From NCBI GenBank assembly GCA_963811705.1, contig CAWESL010000005.1, positions 177,194 to 241,193 on the forward strand: 64,000 bases of DNA, given 5' to 3'. Below, one piece after another: positions 8,223 through 16,491 of this stretch. Position numbers and translations under genes: made by a program. Within the stretch, counting starts at the first letter, position 1, and each line of letters opens with the position of its first letter. The notes under the pieces are model-generated. The model was not told the origin of the DNA. It did no database searches and was given only the letters and a program-made list of their open reading frames with translations. This DNA is from DATJPR01 sp963811705. GTDB taxonomy: Bacteria > Bacteroidota > Ignavibacteria > UBA10030 > UBA6906.

Positions 8223-9005
8223 CTACCATTCGTTGGTTTTGTGGAGGAGGAAGTTTCCTATCCCCTGCCTGCAATCCGGCGTCATCCTCGCCGCCGCATT
8301 CACGTTCGCAGCAAAATCCAACGCATCCACGAGGTTCAGGCCTTCGAGCTTTGCGATCAGTTCCTTGGTCAACGCCAGCGATGTCCCGCTGTTCTCAGTG
8401 CAAAGCGCGTCAGCCAATGACTGCGCGACCGTTTGCAGAGCGTCGTCGGGGATGACTTCGCTGACCAGGCCGATGGCATGCGCCTCGCGGGCGCTCAGCG
8501 CATTCGCGCGCAAGGTCAGTTCGCGCGCACGCCCTTCGCCGACACGACGGATCAGGAACGGCATGACCACCGCGGGCACGAAACCGATATGCGCTTCGGT
8601 GTATCCAAACTCTGCGCGCTTCTCCCCCGCAAGGATAAAATCGCATACGGTCGCAAGACCACACCCTCCTGCGAGTGCAGGACCCTGCACGACGGCAATC
8701 ACGGGTTTGCGCAATTCATAAACCGTCCTGAACAGCGTTGCGAGTTTTCCGGAGTCTTCACGGTTCGCTTCGAGCGATTGATCGGCAATGCGCTGGAGAT
8801 ACTCGAGATCGGCGCCGGCGCAAAATGCCGGACCTTTGGCATCGAGGAGAATGACTCTCACCGAGGGTTCCCGGGCGGCCGCGAGAAAAACGGTCGTCAG
8901 CTCGGCGATGGAGGATTCGTCCAGAGCATTGCGCTTCTCGGGGCGGTTGAGCGTGATTATTGCCTTACGCCCTTCCTGACGGTAAAGGAGACGTGTGGAA
9001 TTCAT
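8223..9005 (-). CDS. Enoyl-CoA hydratase/isomerase family protein, AUH/LiuC-like
   Basis: A 260-residue crotonase-fold enzyme acting on acyl-CoA thioesters. Oxyanion-hole elements are FCAGADLEYL and LAGGCGLATVCDF. The position of the first crotonase catalytic Glu (GGGCEL in classical hydratases) is Gly here. The second Glu is kept in GYTEAHIGFVP. This combination resembles methylglutaconyl-CoA hydratases of leucine catabolism more than fatty-acid crotonases; that substrate is inference. It is followed closely by apt. Upstream lies the glnA terminator. Confidence 0.85.
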   Translation of the reverse strand: MNSTRLLYRQEGRKAIITLNRPEKRNALDESSIAELTTVFLAAAREPSVRVILLDAKGPAFCAGADLEYLQRIADQSLEANREDSGKLATLFRTVYELRKPVIAVVQGPALAGGCGLATVCDFILAGEKRAEFGYTEAHIGFVPAVVMPFLIRRVGEGRARELTLRANALSAREAHAIGLVSEVIPDDALQTVAQSLADALCTENSGTSLALTKELIAKLEGLNLVDALDFAANVNAAARMTPDCRQGIGNFLLHKTNEW

Positions 9006-9076
9006 GGAGGAAAATAGCGATAAAACAGTGGAGAATCAACGAATTTCGTCAACAATCACGACTGACGAAAAACGAA

Positions 9077-9109
9077 CGCTCCTGCCATTAGACTGAAATG
9101 GCAGGAGCG
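9077..9109 (-). terminator. Rho-independent terminator downstream of glnA
   Basis: A perfect 13-base inverted repeat (CGCTCCTGCCATT / AATGGCAGGAGCG) with a 7-base loop. On the minus strand it is followed by a T-rich tract (TTCGTTTTTCGTC). It sits 44 bases past the glnA stop and before the enoyl-CoA hydratase start, so it should separate the two transcripts. Confidence 0.85.
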
Positions 9110-9152
9110 CAAGAATGAACAGGCGAGATTTTCGTCGTACGAAAGCGAAAGT

Positions 9153-10586
9153 TTAGACGTCGTAGTAGAGACCGAATTCATACGGATGCGGCCTGAGCGC
9201 CATGGGCTTCACTTCCTTGTCCATCTTGTACGAAATCCACGCATCAATGACTTCTTCACTGAAGACACCGCCGCGAATGAGGAAATCGTGATCGGCTTCC
9301 AGCGCGTGGAGGGCCTCTTCCAATGAGCCGGGTGTCGAAGGAACCTTGCTCAGCTCTTCGGGACCGAGTTCATAGATGTCCTTGTCAAGCGGGTCGCCTG
9401 GATCGATCTTGTTCATGATCCCATCCAGACCGGCCATCAGGAGCGCGCCGAATGCCAGGTACGGGTTGCACGCCGGATCCGGGCACCGGAATTCAAGGCG
9501 CTTGGCCTTGGGATTGTTTGAGTACATGGGGATGCGAACGGATGCGCTCCTGTTCCTCTGGGAATACGCGAGATTGACAGGCGCTTCGAACCCGGGGACC
9601 AGGCGTTTGTACGAATTCGTCGTCGGATTCGTGATGGCACAGAGTGCGGGAGCGTGCTTGAGAAGGCCACCGATGTAGTACAAGGCGATGTCGCTCAGAT
9701 TTGCGTACCCGTTTCCATAGAACAGCGGCTTCCCGTTTTTCCAGAGACTCTGGTGAACGTGCATGCCGGACCCGTTGTCACCGAACAGGGGCTTCGGCAT
9801 GAAGGTCACGGTCTTTCCGCGCTGGTGCGCGGTGTTTTTAATGATGTATTTAAAGAGCAAAAGGTTGTCCGCGCATTTGAGCAGCGGAACGAACCGCATG
9901 TCGATTTCCGATTGACCGGCAGTCGCAACTTCGTGGTGCTGCGCTTCGATGTCGATGCCTCCCGCGATCAGATTCTGGGTCATCTCGTTCCGAAGATCGT
10001 TCAAATGATCGGAGGGAGGCGCGGGAAAATATCCTTCCTTGTAACGGGGCTTGTACCCGAGGTTGGGCATCTCATCCCGGCCCGAATTCCAACGACCTTC
10101 AATGGAATCCAGGTAGAAGAAGCTGCTGTGCTCGTTGGTGTCAAAGCGTACATCATCAAAAATGAAGAACTCCGCTTCCGGTCCGAAAAACGCCGTGTCG
10201 GCAATTCCTGTCGACTTCAGGTAGGCCTCCGCCTTGTGCGCGATTGAGCGCGGGTCACGCTCATATCCTTCCCCTGTCAACGGGTCCCGGATGTCGCAGA
10301 TCATGCTCAAGGTCTTGACCTCGACGAACTGATCGATAAACGCGGTGGAGGGGTCAGGGAGAATCAGCATGTCGCTTTCATTGATGACTTTCCACCCCCG
10401 AATGCTCGATCCATCGAACCCAAATCCATGATCAAACGAGCTCTCTTCGAGTTGGGTTACCGGGACGGAAAAATGCTGCCAGAGTCCCGGCAGATCGACG
10501 AATTTGAAATCGATCATTTTCACGCCGTTGTCTTTGATCATTTTGAAGACCTGACTGACGGCACTGCTGCCCGCCTTTTTCGCCAT
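9153..10586 (-). CDS. glnA: Glutamine synthetase type I
   Basis: A 477-residue GSI that makes glutamine from glutamate, ammonia and ATP. The beta-Grasp start (VKMIDFKFVDLPGLWQHFSVPV) and the GFDGSSIRGW, NGSGMHVHQS, KRLVPGFEAPVN and RCPDPACNPY motifs are all present. A Tyr lies in the DIYELGPEE segment (about residue 405), at the position adenylylated in GSI-beta enzymes. Whether an adenylyltransferase exists cannot be seen. The ATG at 10586 (MAKKAGSS) was chosen because the extension to 10694 is basic, low-complexity and runs into the Lrp stop region. The neighbouring Lrp/AsnC gene lies 49 bases upstream on the same strand. Confidence 0.95.
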   Translation of the reverse strand: MAKKAGSSAVSQVFKMIKDNGVKMIDFKFVDLPGLWQHFSVPVTQLEESSFDHGFGFDGSSIRGWKVINESDMLILPDPSTAFIDQFVEVKTLSMICDIRDPLTGEGYERDPRSIAHKAEAYLKSTGIADTAFFGPEAEFFIFDDVRFDTNEHSSFFYLDSIEGRWNSGRDEMPNLGYKPRYKEGYFPAPPSDHLNDLRNEMTQNLIAGGIDIEAQHHEVATAGQSEIDMRFVPLLKCADNLLLFKYIIKNTAHQRGKTVTFMPKPLFGDNGSGMHVHQSLWKNGKPLFYGNGYANLSDIALYYIGGLLKHAPALCAITNPTTNSYKRLVPGFEAPVNLAYSQRNRSASVRIPMYSNNPKAKRLEFRCPDPACNPYLAFGALLMAGLDGIMNKIDPGDPLDKDIYELGPEELSKVPSTPGSLEEALHALEADHDFLIRGGVFSEEVIDAWISYKMDKEVKPMALRPHPYEFGLYYDV

Positions 10587-10635
10587 TGCTTCGTCCTTAA
10601 TGTTGTGAAAGTGAGTTTGGAGGAGTCTCGAATAT

Positions 10636-11094
10636 TTACTTTGTCGGTTCAAGCTTGAGCCGGAGCGTTTCCTTCGCGGTCGAGAGTACGACATTCGTCC
10701 GGGTGCTCAGAACGCCCGGCCAGGTCTGCACTTTCGCAAGCAGCTTCTCCAGCGATGCCGTGTTGTGCGTACGGACTTTCAGCAGGTGGCTTCCCTCTCC
10801 CGTAATTGCATGGCACTCGAGGATTTCATCGGACGCGGCGGCGTGTTCGAGAAACTGATGGTAGTGACGCGATGTATCCATCGTAACAAAAATAAACGCC
10901 GTGATATCGCGGCCGACCTTCTTCGGGTCAACCGTGGCGAAATAGCCCCTGATGATCCCTGCCTCCTCAAGCTTGCGCAAGCGCTCGCTGACCGAGGGGA
11001 GCGACAGTCCGACCGCCTCGGCCAGGTCATTCCGCCGGGTCCTCCCCTTTTGTTGTAACATTTCCAGAATCTTGACATCGATGTCGTCGAGCAT
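10636..11094 (-). CDS. Lrp/AsnC family transcriptional regulator
   Basis: A 152-residue regulator with an N-terminal winged HTH (LDDIDVKILEMLQQKGRTRRNDLAEAVGLS, recognition helix SLPSVSERLRKLEE) and a C-terminal RAM/AsnC effector domain (ITAFIFVTMD…HAITGEGSHLLKVRT…). Members bind amino acids and control amino-acid metabolism. Its position just upstream of glnA suggests control of nitrogen assimilation, possibly as a bicistronic transcript. That regulatory link is inferred from location only. Confidence 0.9.
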   Translation of the reverse strand: MLDDIDVKILEMLQQKGRTRRNDLAEAVGLSLPSVSERLRKLEEAGIIRGYFATVDPKKVGRDITAFIFVTMDTSRHYHQFLEHAAASDEILECHAITGEGSHLLKVRTHNTASLEKLLAKVQTWPGVLSTRTNVVLSTAKETLRLKLEPTK

Positions 11095-11283
11095 GGGAAA
11101 AATGGAGGCGGCGCCAGCGGCGCCTTAATTTGTTAGGAATCTATGGTCTTGTACTTAACAAAATAAGGCGATTAGTGGCGCGAGTCAAGGGGAGGAGAAA
11201 ATTTATTTTCGCGGGAACATTGGCCTTCCAGGCCATGTTCCCAAGACCGTCCCCGTAGGAACCACCATTCAGAGGAGGTCCGC

Positions 11284-11580
11284 ATGTACATCACGCGAGA
11301 GGTCTTTCACTGCAAACCCGGCCATGCGAAGGATGTCGTGGCCATGTTCAAGAAAGCCGCCCCGGTTTTCAAGGAAATGGGCATGGGAGAGGTGACAATT
11401 CTGACCGATGTCAGCGGTCAACCGTACTGGACTGTGGTCGTCGAGCAGGAGGTGAAAAGTCTTGATGAGTTCGCTGATTCGACGCGGAAAACGATGTCCG
11501 ACCCGCGCATCTCCGAGCTCTTCAGCGGCTATCACGATCATGTCCTCGGGGGGACGCGCGAACTCTATAAGCGGGAGTGA
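11284..11580 (+). CDS. Small dimeric alpha/beta-barrel-like hypothetical protein (98 aa)
   Basis: A soluble 98-residue protein beginning MYITREVFHCKPGHAKDVV. The strand (MYITREVFHC), helix (KDVVAMFKKAAPVF), strand (EVTILTDVSG), strand (YWTVVVEQEV), helix order fits NIPSNAP/antibiotic-monooxygenase-like ferredoxin folds, but no catalytic motif is clear. GGAGGTCCGC precedes the ATG. It is a single gene, convergent with the lipoprotein gene, and a large inverted repeat separates them. Confidence 0.72.
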   Translation: MYITREVFHCKPGHAKDVVAMFKKAAPVFKEMGMGEVTILTDVSGQPYWTVVVEQEVKSLDEFADSTRKTMSDPRISELFSGYHDHVLGGTRELYKRE

Positions 11581-11607
11581 TGGCGGCACGGCAATCCTGA
11601 ACAAGAC

Positions 11608-11663
11608 CTCCCGGGAAAGCAGCGTCGATCCCTCGGATCGAAACGCTGCCCGATTCCCGGGAG
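11608..11663. terminator. Bidirectional terminator-like inverted repeat
   Basis: A 56-base imperfect palindrome. The outer arms CTCCCGGGAA / TTCCCGGGAG are perfect, the inner arms AGCAGCGT / ACGCTGC nearly so, and a central CGATCC/GGATCG pair follows. It lies between the convergent genes ending at 11580 (+) and 11676 (-). It is placed to stop both, although no long T tract follows on either side. Confidence 0.65.
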
Positions 11664-11675
11664 TCAAGACCGGGC

Positions 11676-12548
11676 TCAGTCGTCAGGATGACCGTCATGA
11701 TTCCTGTCGTTCCCGCAACGGCCGCTTCCGAAGGCGTTGCGAATTGCCTGGTTAATCCGCACGTGATTGAGGAACGATGTGTCGGTCGGGTCAAGGAACG
11801 TTCCGGTGACGGGATCCTTGAACAGGAGGCTGACGTTGAAATTGAAAGCAAGGGTGACGGAAGAGATCGCCTGAGGAACCACGAACGTGCCCGGGATATT
11901 GACCGAGAGCTCGAGGTCCGAATGGAACACGAACGGGGTCCACGTCCCATTCTTCATTGCCGCGCCCCAGATGACGACACTCGACCCAACGACCGACGAA
12001 TCCATCGGATCAATCACAACCTGCCGCTGATCGTCGCTGTCGAATCCATCGTCCCCCGCGTGCATGCGGTGAATGATGAACGAGATGTCATCATACGTTC
12101 CGGCGGGAATGCTCTGACTCGCGAAATCGACTGATACGGTATCGCGGATATGGACGATAAAGGGTCCGTTCAATGTCACATCGTTGCTGTCCCCCCCATT
12201 GAAGATACCGTCTTCGTGTCCGTCGCCGCCATGACCATGGCCATCGCCATCTCCTCCCATTTGCCCGATGTTCACGCTGTCCGCGGCATTGTGGAGATGA
12301 ATCTTCTCAATAACAACATCGATACTGTCGATACGTATGGAATCGGCAAACGCCGTACCGCCCGTTTTCATCAAAGAGACACCTGCTGTCGAGCGGCTGA
12401 ATGACATAGCCAGATGAACCTGCGCGCCGGAACCGAAGCTCGCTCCGACGGGGTTATCTGCAGTTTTTGTGCATCCAACGAATGTAAAGAGCAGGCCGAG
12501 ACACACTCCTGCAATTGCCGCCAATGGCTGGTTGATAAGCCGTGCCAT
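11676..12548 (-). CDS. Lipoprotein of unknown function with His/Asp/Gly-rich tract
   Basis: A 290-residue lipoprotein: hydrophobic N-terminus with lipobox FVGC (about residue 26), so it is membrane-anchored after lipidation. The body has strand-rich DUF4382-like character (IDSIDVVIEKIHLHN, GPFIVHIRDTVSVDF, IPAGTYDDISFIIHRM), though that family assignment is tentative. A striking low-complexity insert (GDGDGHGHGGDGHEDG, about residues 101-116) and a C-terminal DRNHDGHPDD, resembling a calcium-binding Dx[DN]xDG loop, could bind metal. Function unknown. The upstream gene on the same strand is an M1 peptidase about 130 bases away. Confidence 0.75.
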   Translation of the reverse strand: MARLINQPLAAIAGVCLGLLFTFVGCTKTADNPVGASFGSGAQVHLAMSFSRSTAGVSLMKTGGTAFADSIRIDSIDVVIEKIHLHNAADSVNIGQMGGDGDGHGHGGDGHEDGIFNGGDSNDVTLNGPFIVHIRDTVSVDFASQSIPAGTYDDISFIIHRMHAGDDGFDSDDQRQVVIDPMDSSVVGSSVVIWGAAMKNGTWTPFVFHSDLELSVNIPGTFVVPQAISSVTLAFNFNVSLLFKDPVTGTFLDPTDTSFLNHVRINQAIRNAFGSGRCGNDRNHDGHPDD

Positions 12549-12676
12549 AACGATCCCCCCCGGTTTGATGAACGATGCGTAAATCGACCAATGACAGAGA
12601 ACTTTGATGTATTAGTAACAATCTACGCATTGGATTCGTTGCAGGCATCTCGGGGAAAAGCAGGGACAAAAGCCTC

Positions 12677-14644
12677 TCACCGCGATGATGACCAACGATT
12701 ATTTGCCGGATCGATGTCCGGAAGACGTTCCTCAGGGTCGATGATCACAGAAATGATGCGACTTGTCGAACCCGCCTGGAATGTATAGTCCCCTGATCGT
12801 TCCCAGATCTCCACGGGGAGGTGGACCATCGTCGAACGTCCGTTCGCTTCGTCAATGCGGATGGTCACCGGCATGACCAACTGACCGAGGTTTTTGATTG
12901 TCACGAGAGCACCTTTTGCAGAGTCGCCCTGCACATAGCTCACTTCGGAGACGGCCTGGTCCAGATTCCACTTTTCGATAAACCACCCCTTCCAGAACCA
13001 ATCGAGGTTTTCGCCTGCGGCGTTGTTCATCGTGCGGAAGAAATCCATCGGCGAGGGGTGCTTGTACGCCCATCGGCGGATATAGGTTCGAAAGGCGTAA
13101 TCAAATCTGTCCTTGCCAAGGATATCCTCTCGCAGCAGGACCAGTCCCAAAGCGGCCTTGTAATACTCGAGCGTGTGGACATACTTCCCCGGAATCGCGT
13201 CGGCAAACGTGACAACCGGTTGGGAATCCGCGCTCAGCAGATAGGGAACGATCTCGCGGGCCGGGTTTCCACCTTTCGGCGCGTACTCGTTGTCGCGCTT
13301 CGGCGCAAACTCCCCGCCGTTGAATTCGGCAGTCGCGGAGATGTCGATGAACGTGTTGAACCCTTCGTCCATCCAGGCATTCACACGTTCATTCGATCCC
13401 ACGATCATGGGAAACCACTCATGGCCGAACTCATGATTCGCCACGATCCACATCCCTTTTCGCGAAGCTTTCCAGCTCCCAAAGATGACGCCCGGGTACT
13501 CCATACCTCCAACGGGTCCTCCCACTGCCGTTGCCTCCCCATAAGGATAGGGAAACCAGTCGCGAGAGAAGATCTCGACACTGTGCTTCACATACTGCGT
13601 GCAGCGCTTCCATGTCGTATCCAATGCGCTCTCCACGGGGTAGACTGCCATGGCGAGAGCGCTCTTCCCTTCCGGCAAGTTGATCCTGGCAGCATCCCAG
13701 AGGAAGGAAGTGGAGGAAGCCCAGACAACGTCCCTCGCATTCTGCATCCGAAAATGCCACGTGCGCATTTGCCCGCTGACACGTTCTCCGGCGGAACGCG
13801 TGACATCATCAAGGCCGCGCACCGTTACCGTTGAATCACTCTTGCGGGCTCTGGCGAGTCTCTGCAGCTCGGTTCGTGTGAGGACACTTGAGGCGTTCAC
13901 CAGTTGTCCTGAACCCACGACGAGCTGGTTGGCGGGGACGGTCACACGATAGTCGAAATCTCCATACTCACAATAGAACTCCCCCGGCCCAAGGAATGGG
14001 AGAACGTTCCACCCTGCAAGGTCGTCGTAGACCTCCATGCGAGGATACCATTGTGCGATATCGTAAATCGTCCCGTTTTTCGTCGCGAGCAATCCCGTGC
14101 GCGCCAGACCCGCAGGGGGGATCGGGAAAGAGTAGACGATTACCACGGTCAATTTCCCACCGTGCGCGCCAAGGGGAACCGGCAAGCGGACCTGCATGCG
14201 CGTGTCGTCAACGATGTATTCCGGTTTTGACTTCTTCCCGTTCCGGATCAGTTCAACACTTTCAATCGCAAAACCCCCGTTGAATTGCGGAGGACTCAGC
14301 GAGAGTTTGGCCCCGCGCGAGACTCTCCGCAGTTGGTTCTGGTCAAGAGCCACCCAGAGGTAGGAAAGTTGGTCCGGGCTGTTGTTCGTGTAGGCGATAC
14401 GAACAGTTCCTGCAATCGTATTCGATGCAACATCGAGACGTGCATCGATCCTGTAGTCGGCCCGGTTTTGCCAGTACAACGGTCCTGGTTCGCCGTTGCT
14501 GCTTCGGTAGGGGCTTTTTGATTGACTGTCGAACAGCGGATCGAAGGCCCTGTGGGGGTCGTAGCCACTTTGTGAATAGGCTGGGGAGGCGGTACCCAGG
14601 ACCAACCAAGCAACGATTGCGGAGATTGCCGGCAGCGGTTTCAT
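12677..14644 (-). CDS. Exported M1 family metallopeptidase
   Basis: A 655-residue gluzincin aminopeptidase-like protein. A signal peptide occupies residues 1-25 (MKPLPAISAIVAWLVLG…AYSQ). The N-terminal saddle domain is followed by the catalytic domain with GGPVGGMEYP (GxMEN-like, about 381), HEFGHEWFP (HExxH zinc site, about 403) and MDEGFNTF with the third zinc ligand Glu (about 423). GGMEYP rather than GAMEN is common in this secreted, M1-like group of Bacteroidota. The ATG at 14644 was chosen over 14731 because it places the signal peptide at the N-terminus. Confidence 0.9.
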   Translation of the reverse strand: MKPLPAISAIVAWLVLGTASPAYSQSGYDPHRAFDPLFDSQSKSPYRSSNGEPGPLYWQNRADYRIDARLDVASNTIAGTVRIAYTNNSPDQLSYLWVALDQNQLRRVSRGAKLSLSPPQFNGGFAIESVELIRNGKKSKPEYIVDDTRMQVRLPVPLGAHGGKLTVVIVYSFPIPPAGLARTGLLATKNGTIYDIAQWYPRMEVYDDLAGWNVLPFLGPGEFYCEYGDFDYRVTVPANQLVVGSGQLVNASSVLTRTELQRLARARKSDSTVTVRGLDDVTRSAGERVSGQMRTWHFRMQNARDVVWASSTSFLWDAARINLPEGKSALAMAVYPVESALDTTWKRCTQYVKHSVEIFSRDWFPYPYGEATAVGGPVGGMEYPGVIFGSWKASRKGMWIVANHEFGHEWFPMIVGSNERVNAWMDEGFNTFIDISATAEFNGGEFAPKRDNEYAPKGGNPAREIVPYLLSADSQPVVTFADAIPGKYVHTLEYYKAALGLVLLREDILGKDRFDYAFRTYIRRWAYKHPSPMDFFRTMNNAAGENLDWFWKGWFIEKWNLDQAVSEVSYVQGDSAKGALVTIKNLGQLVMPVTIRIDEANGRSTMVHLPVEIWERSGDYTFQAGSTSRIISVIIDPEERLPDIDPANNRWSSSR

Positions 14645-14839
14645 CGGAACGTCCCATGGAATAGTGACATTGTCTGGAGTGAAGCGCTCATCGGGGTTCA
14701 TACATCTACGCAATCGGCGGGAAAACAGCAATGGGATGCGCGATAACGGCTATCGGCACAATTCCAACGTTCAACGCGGGGCGACGCGCTCGGCCGTCCC
14801 CGCGCAGAACGAGAGCGGAATTGGTGCGCTCCTCAGCGG

Positions 14840-15574
14840 TTACAGGAAACGTTGCTCCAATTCCAGCGCTCGCGGAAAGAGGATGTTGTTTTCGAGGTGC
14901 ACGTGCGTATGCAGATCCCGTTCAAACTCCTGGAGTTCCTGCAAACTTACGCGGTACGTCGTACATGCGTCTGCCGGGGGCTGATATTCCCGCGTTGCAT
15001 TTCGGATTGCTGCCGCAAGGTCTCCGGCGGATTCGTGCTCGGTTTCCATCATCCGGATCGGATTTGCCGCCGAGCCGAACGGTGCCCGGACAAACGGCGC
15101 CTCGCTCCTCGCTGCCATGCCCAACATCGCCAGATACGGGAACAGCACCCTCTCCTCTTTCATCATGTGGGAAGCAAGATCCGTCGCGATCTTCTGGAAA
15201 TCGTTTGCGACGCCAAGAAGTTCCGGGTGATTTTTCTCGTGGACGGACGCGATCTTTTTGGTATGGGCCAGCAATGCAGGCGTGACCCTGCGGACATAGG
15301 CGTGATGCCGTTCGATGATGTGCGCGACCAGCTCATCGATGTCCATGACGTCGAATTTCCCCTTCTGTGCCTGCGCCATCGACTCCAAAAGGGCGATTTC
15401 GGATTCGACCCGCTGCAGTGGAACTCCCTGTTCTTCGCAGGCAGTGCTGAGCGGGACATTTCCGTGACAGCAGAAATCGATCCCGTATTTTTCAAAGACA
15501 GACGCGGTACGGAAGTCCTGAATCACAATCGACCGCACAGTGGGCTCGACAATGGTCTCCATCGTGTTCTCCAT
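14840..15574 (-). CDS. ric: Iron-sulfur cluster repair di-iron protein (RIC/ScdA/YtfE type)
   Basis: A 244-residue cytoplasmic protein that repairs nitrosatively or oxidatively damaged Fe-S clusters. The N-terminal ScdA domain has the family motif FEKYGIDFCCHGNVPLSTAC, and the C-terminal hemerythrin domain supplies di-iron ligands (IIERHHAYVRR, HMMKEERVLFPY, METEHESAG, HVHLENNILFP). The frame stays open upstream to a TTG at 15625. The ATG at 15574 or 15562 is the likelier start. The gene directly follows a Crp/Fnr regulator (stop 15631), a common nitrosative-stress pairing, so it is probably under that regulator's control. Confidence 0.93.
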   Translation of the reverse strand: MENTMETIVEPTVRSIVIQDFRTASVFEKYGIDFCCHGNVPLSTACEEQGVPLQRVESEIALLESMAQAQKGKFDVMDIDELVAHIIERHHAYVRRVTPALLAHTKKIASVHEKNHPELLGVANDFQKIATDLASHMMKEERVLFPYLAMLGMAARSEAPFVRAPFGSAANPIRMMETEHESAGDLAAAIRNATREYQPPADACTTYRVSLQELQEFERDLHTHVHLENNILFPRALELEQRFL

Positions 15575-15630
15575 ATTTGTTCCATTATGATTTATTTCAG
15601 AGTGCTTTGTCTTAAATACCTTCAAAAAAA

Positions 15631-16230
15631 CTACCGCAGCGTGATCTTCCCGTCCTGATCGATTTGGAGAAGTCCCTTGTGCTCCATCCCCTTGACGGCG
15701 CGAATGACCGTTTCGACGCGAAGCCCGGACATGTCCGCAATTTGCTGCCGGCTGAATGGGACCGCGAACCCTTCTGCCCGGTTCTGCTCTCTCTGCCGGA
15801 AATATGTCAGGAGGGTCGTGATCCGGTGCTCCGCCTCCTCCACCGCCAGCTCGGAGAGCATCATCGATTTATATTCCAGTCGTTTCGAAAGCGATTCTGT
15901 GATCGAAAGATGGACGGAGAAGTTCCTTTTCAGAAGGTCGAGAAAATTCGCCCGCGTTAACTTCCACAGTTCACTCTCCTCAACCGCAACGGCTGATGCC
16001 GGGTAGGAAGTTCTTGTAAAGAACGGAGGCTCTCCGAAGCTTGCTCCCGCCTCGAAATAGCCCTGGACGAACTCTTTCCCTTCTTCGTTCATGCTCACCA
16101 TCTTGACCCTGCCCCGTTTCACGATGAAAAATGCAGTCCCGGTTTCCCCCTGGCGAAAGATCGTCTCCCCTTTGGCGAACGGAACCACCTTGCCGCGATG
16201 CCTCCTGAGGAGCACCTCGGGAATCGCCAT
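15631..16230 (-). CDS. Crp/Fnr family transcriptional regulator
   Basis: A protein of about 200 residues with an N-terminal cNMP-binding-like beta roll (GETIFRQGETGTAFFIVKRGRVKMV…FGEPPFF) and a C-terminal HTH_Crp (FSRQQIADMSGLRVETVIRAVKGME). It lacks the N-terminal Cys cluster of Fnr, so it is not an Fe-S O2 sensor of that type. DNR/NnrR-like NO sensing is possible given the downstream RIC gene. The ATG at 16230 (MAIPEV) has GAAGGAAGA just before it; an in-frame ATG at 16251 is the alternative. An FNR-like palindrome lies upstream, suggesting autoregulation. Confidence 0.9.
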   Translation of the reverse strand: MAIPEVLLRRHRGKVVPFAKGETIFRQGETGTAFFIVKRGRVKMVSMNEEGKEFVQGYFEAGASFGEPPFFTRTSYPASAVAVEESELWKLTRANFLDLLKRNFSVHLSITESLSKRLEYKSMMLSELAVEEAEHRITTLLTYFRQREQNRAEGFAVPFSRQQIADMSGLRVETVIRAVKGMEHKGLLQIDQDGKITLR

Positions 16231-16277
16231 TCTTCCTTCTCGTGACTTCATGATACGATAGTCCGGGGGGAATTACT

Positions 16278-16293
16278 TATGATGTAGATCATA
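16278..16293. promoter_or_regulatory. FNR/CRP-box-like palindrome
   Basis: TATGATGTAGATCATA is a perfect inverted repeat (TATGAT-GTAG-ATCATA), close to the FNR/DNR consensus TTGAT-N4-ATCAA with one change per half-site. It lies 27 bases before the upstream ATG (16251) and 48 bases before the preferred ATG (16230) of the Crp/Fnr gene, a fitting place for autoregulation of the regulator-RIC operon. Confidence 0.6.
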
Positions 16294-16491
16294 CGGGCGG
16301 AAAGTGGCACGTTAGTCGGGCACAGACTCCCCTTCATCGTTCCTTAAGCAGGACAAGGAGGGCCTTTGCATTATTGAACTCTTCTTCCTTTGAGGAAAAT
16401 AACAGAGTCACCGTTTTCCCCTTTCCCATTCCCCGGCAGGCTCATACACTCGCTTCCCTCGTATGGCCACTTCCTTCTCCAACAGTAGAGG

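Noticed and set aside
16305..16320. TGGCAC resembling the -24 half of a sigma-54 promoter
   Set aside because: The -12 GC element does not follow at the right distance, so it is not a credible sigma-54 promoter.
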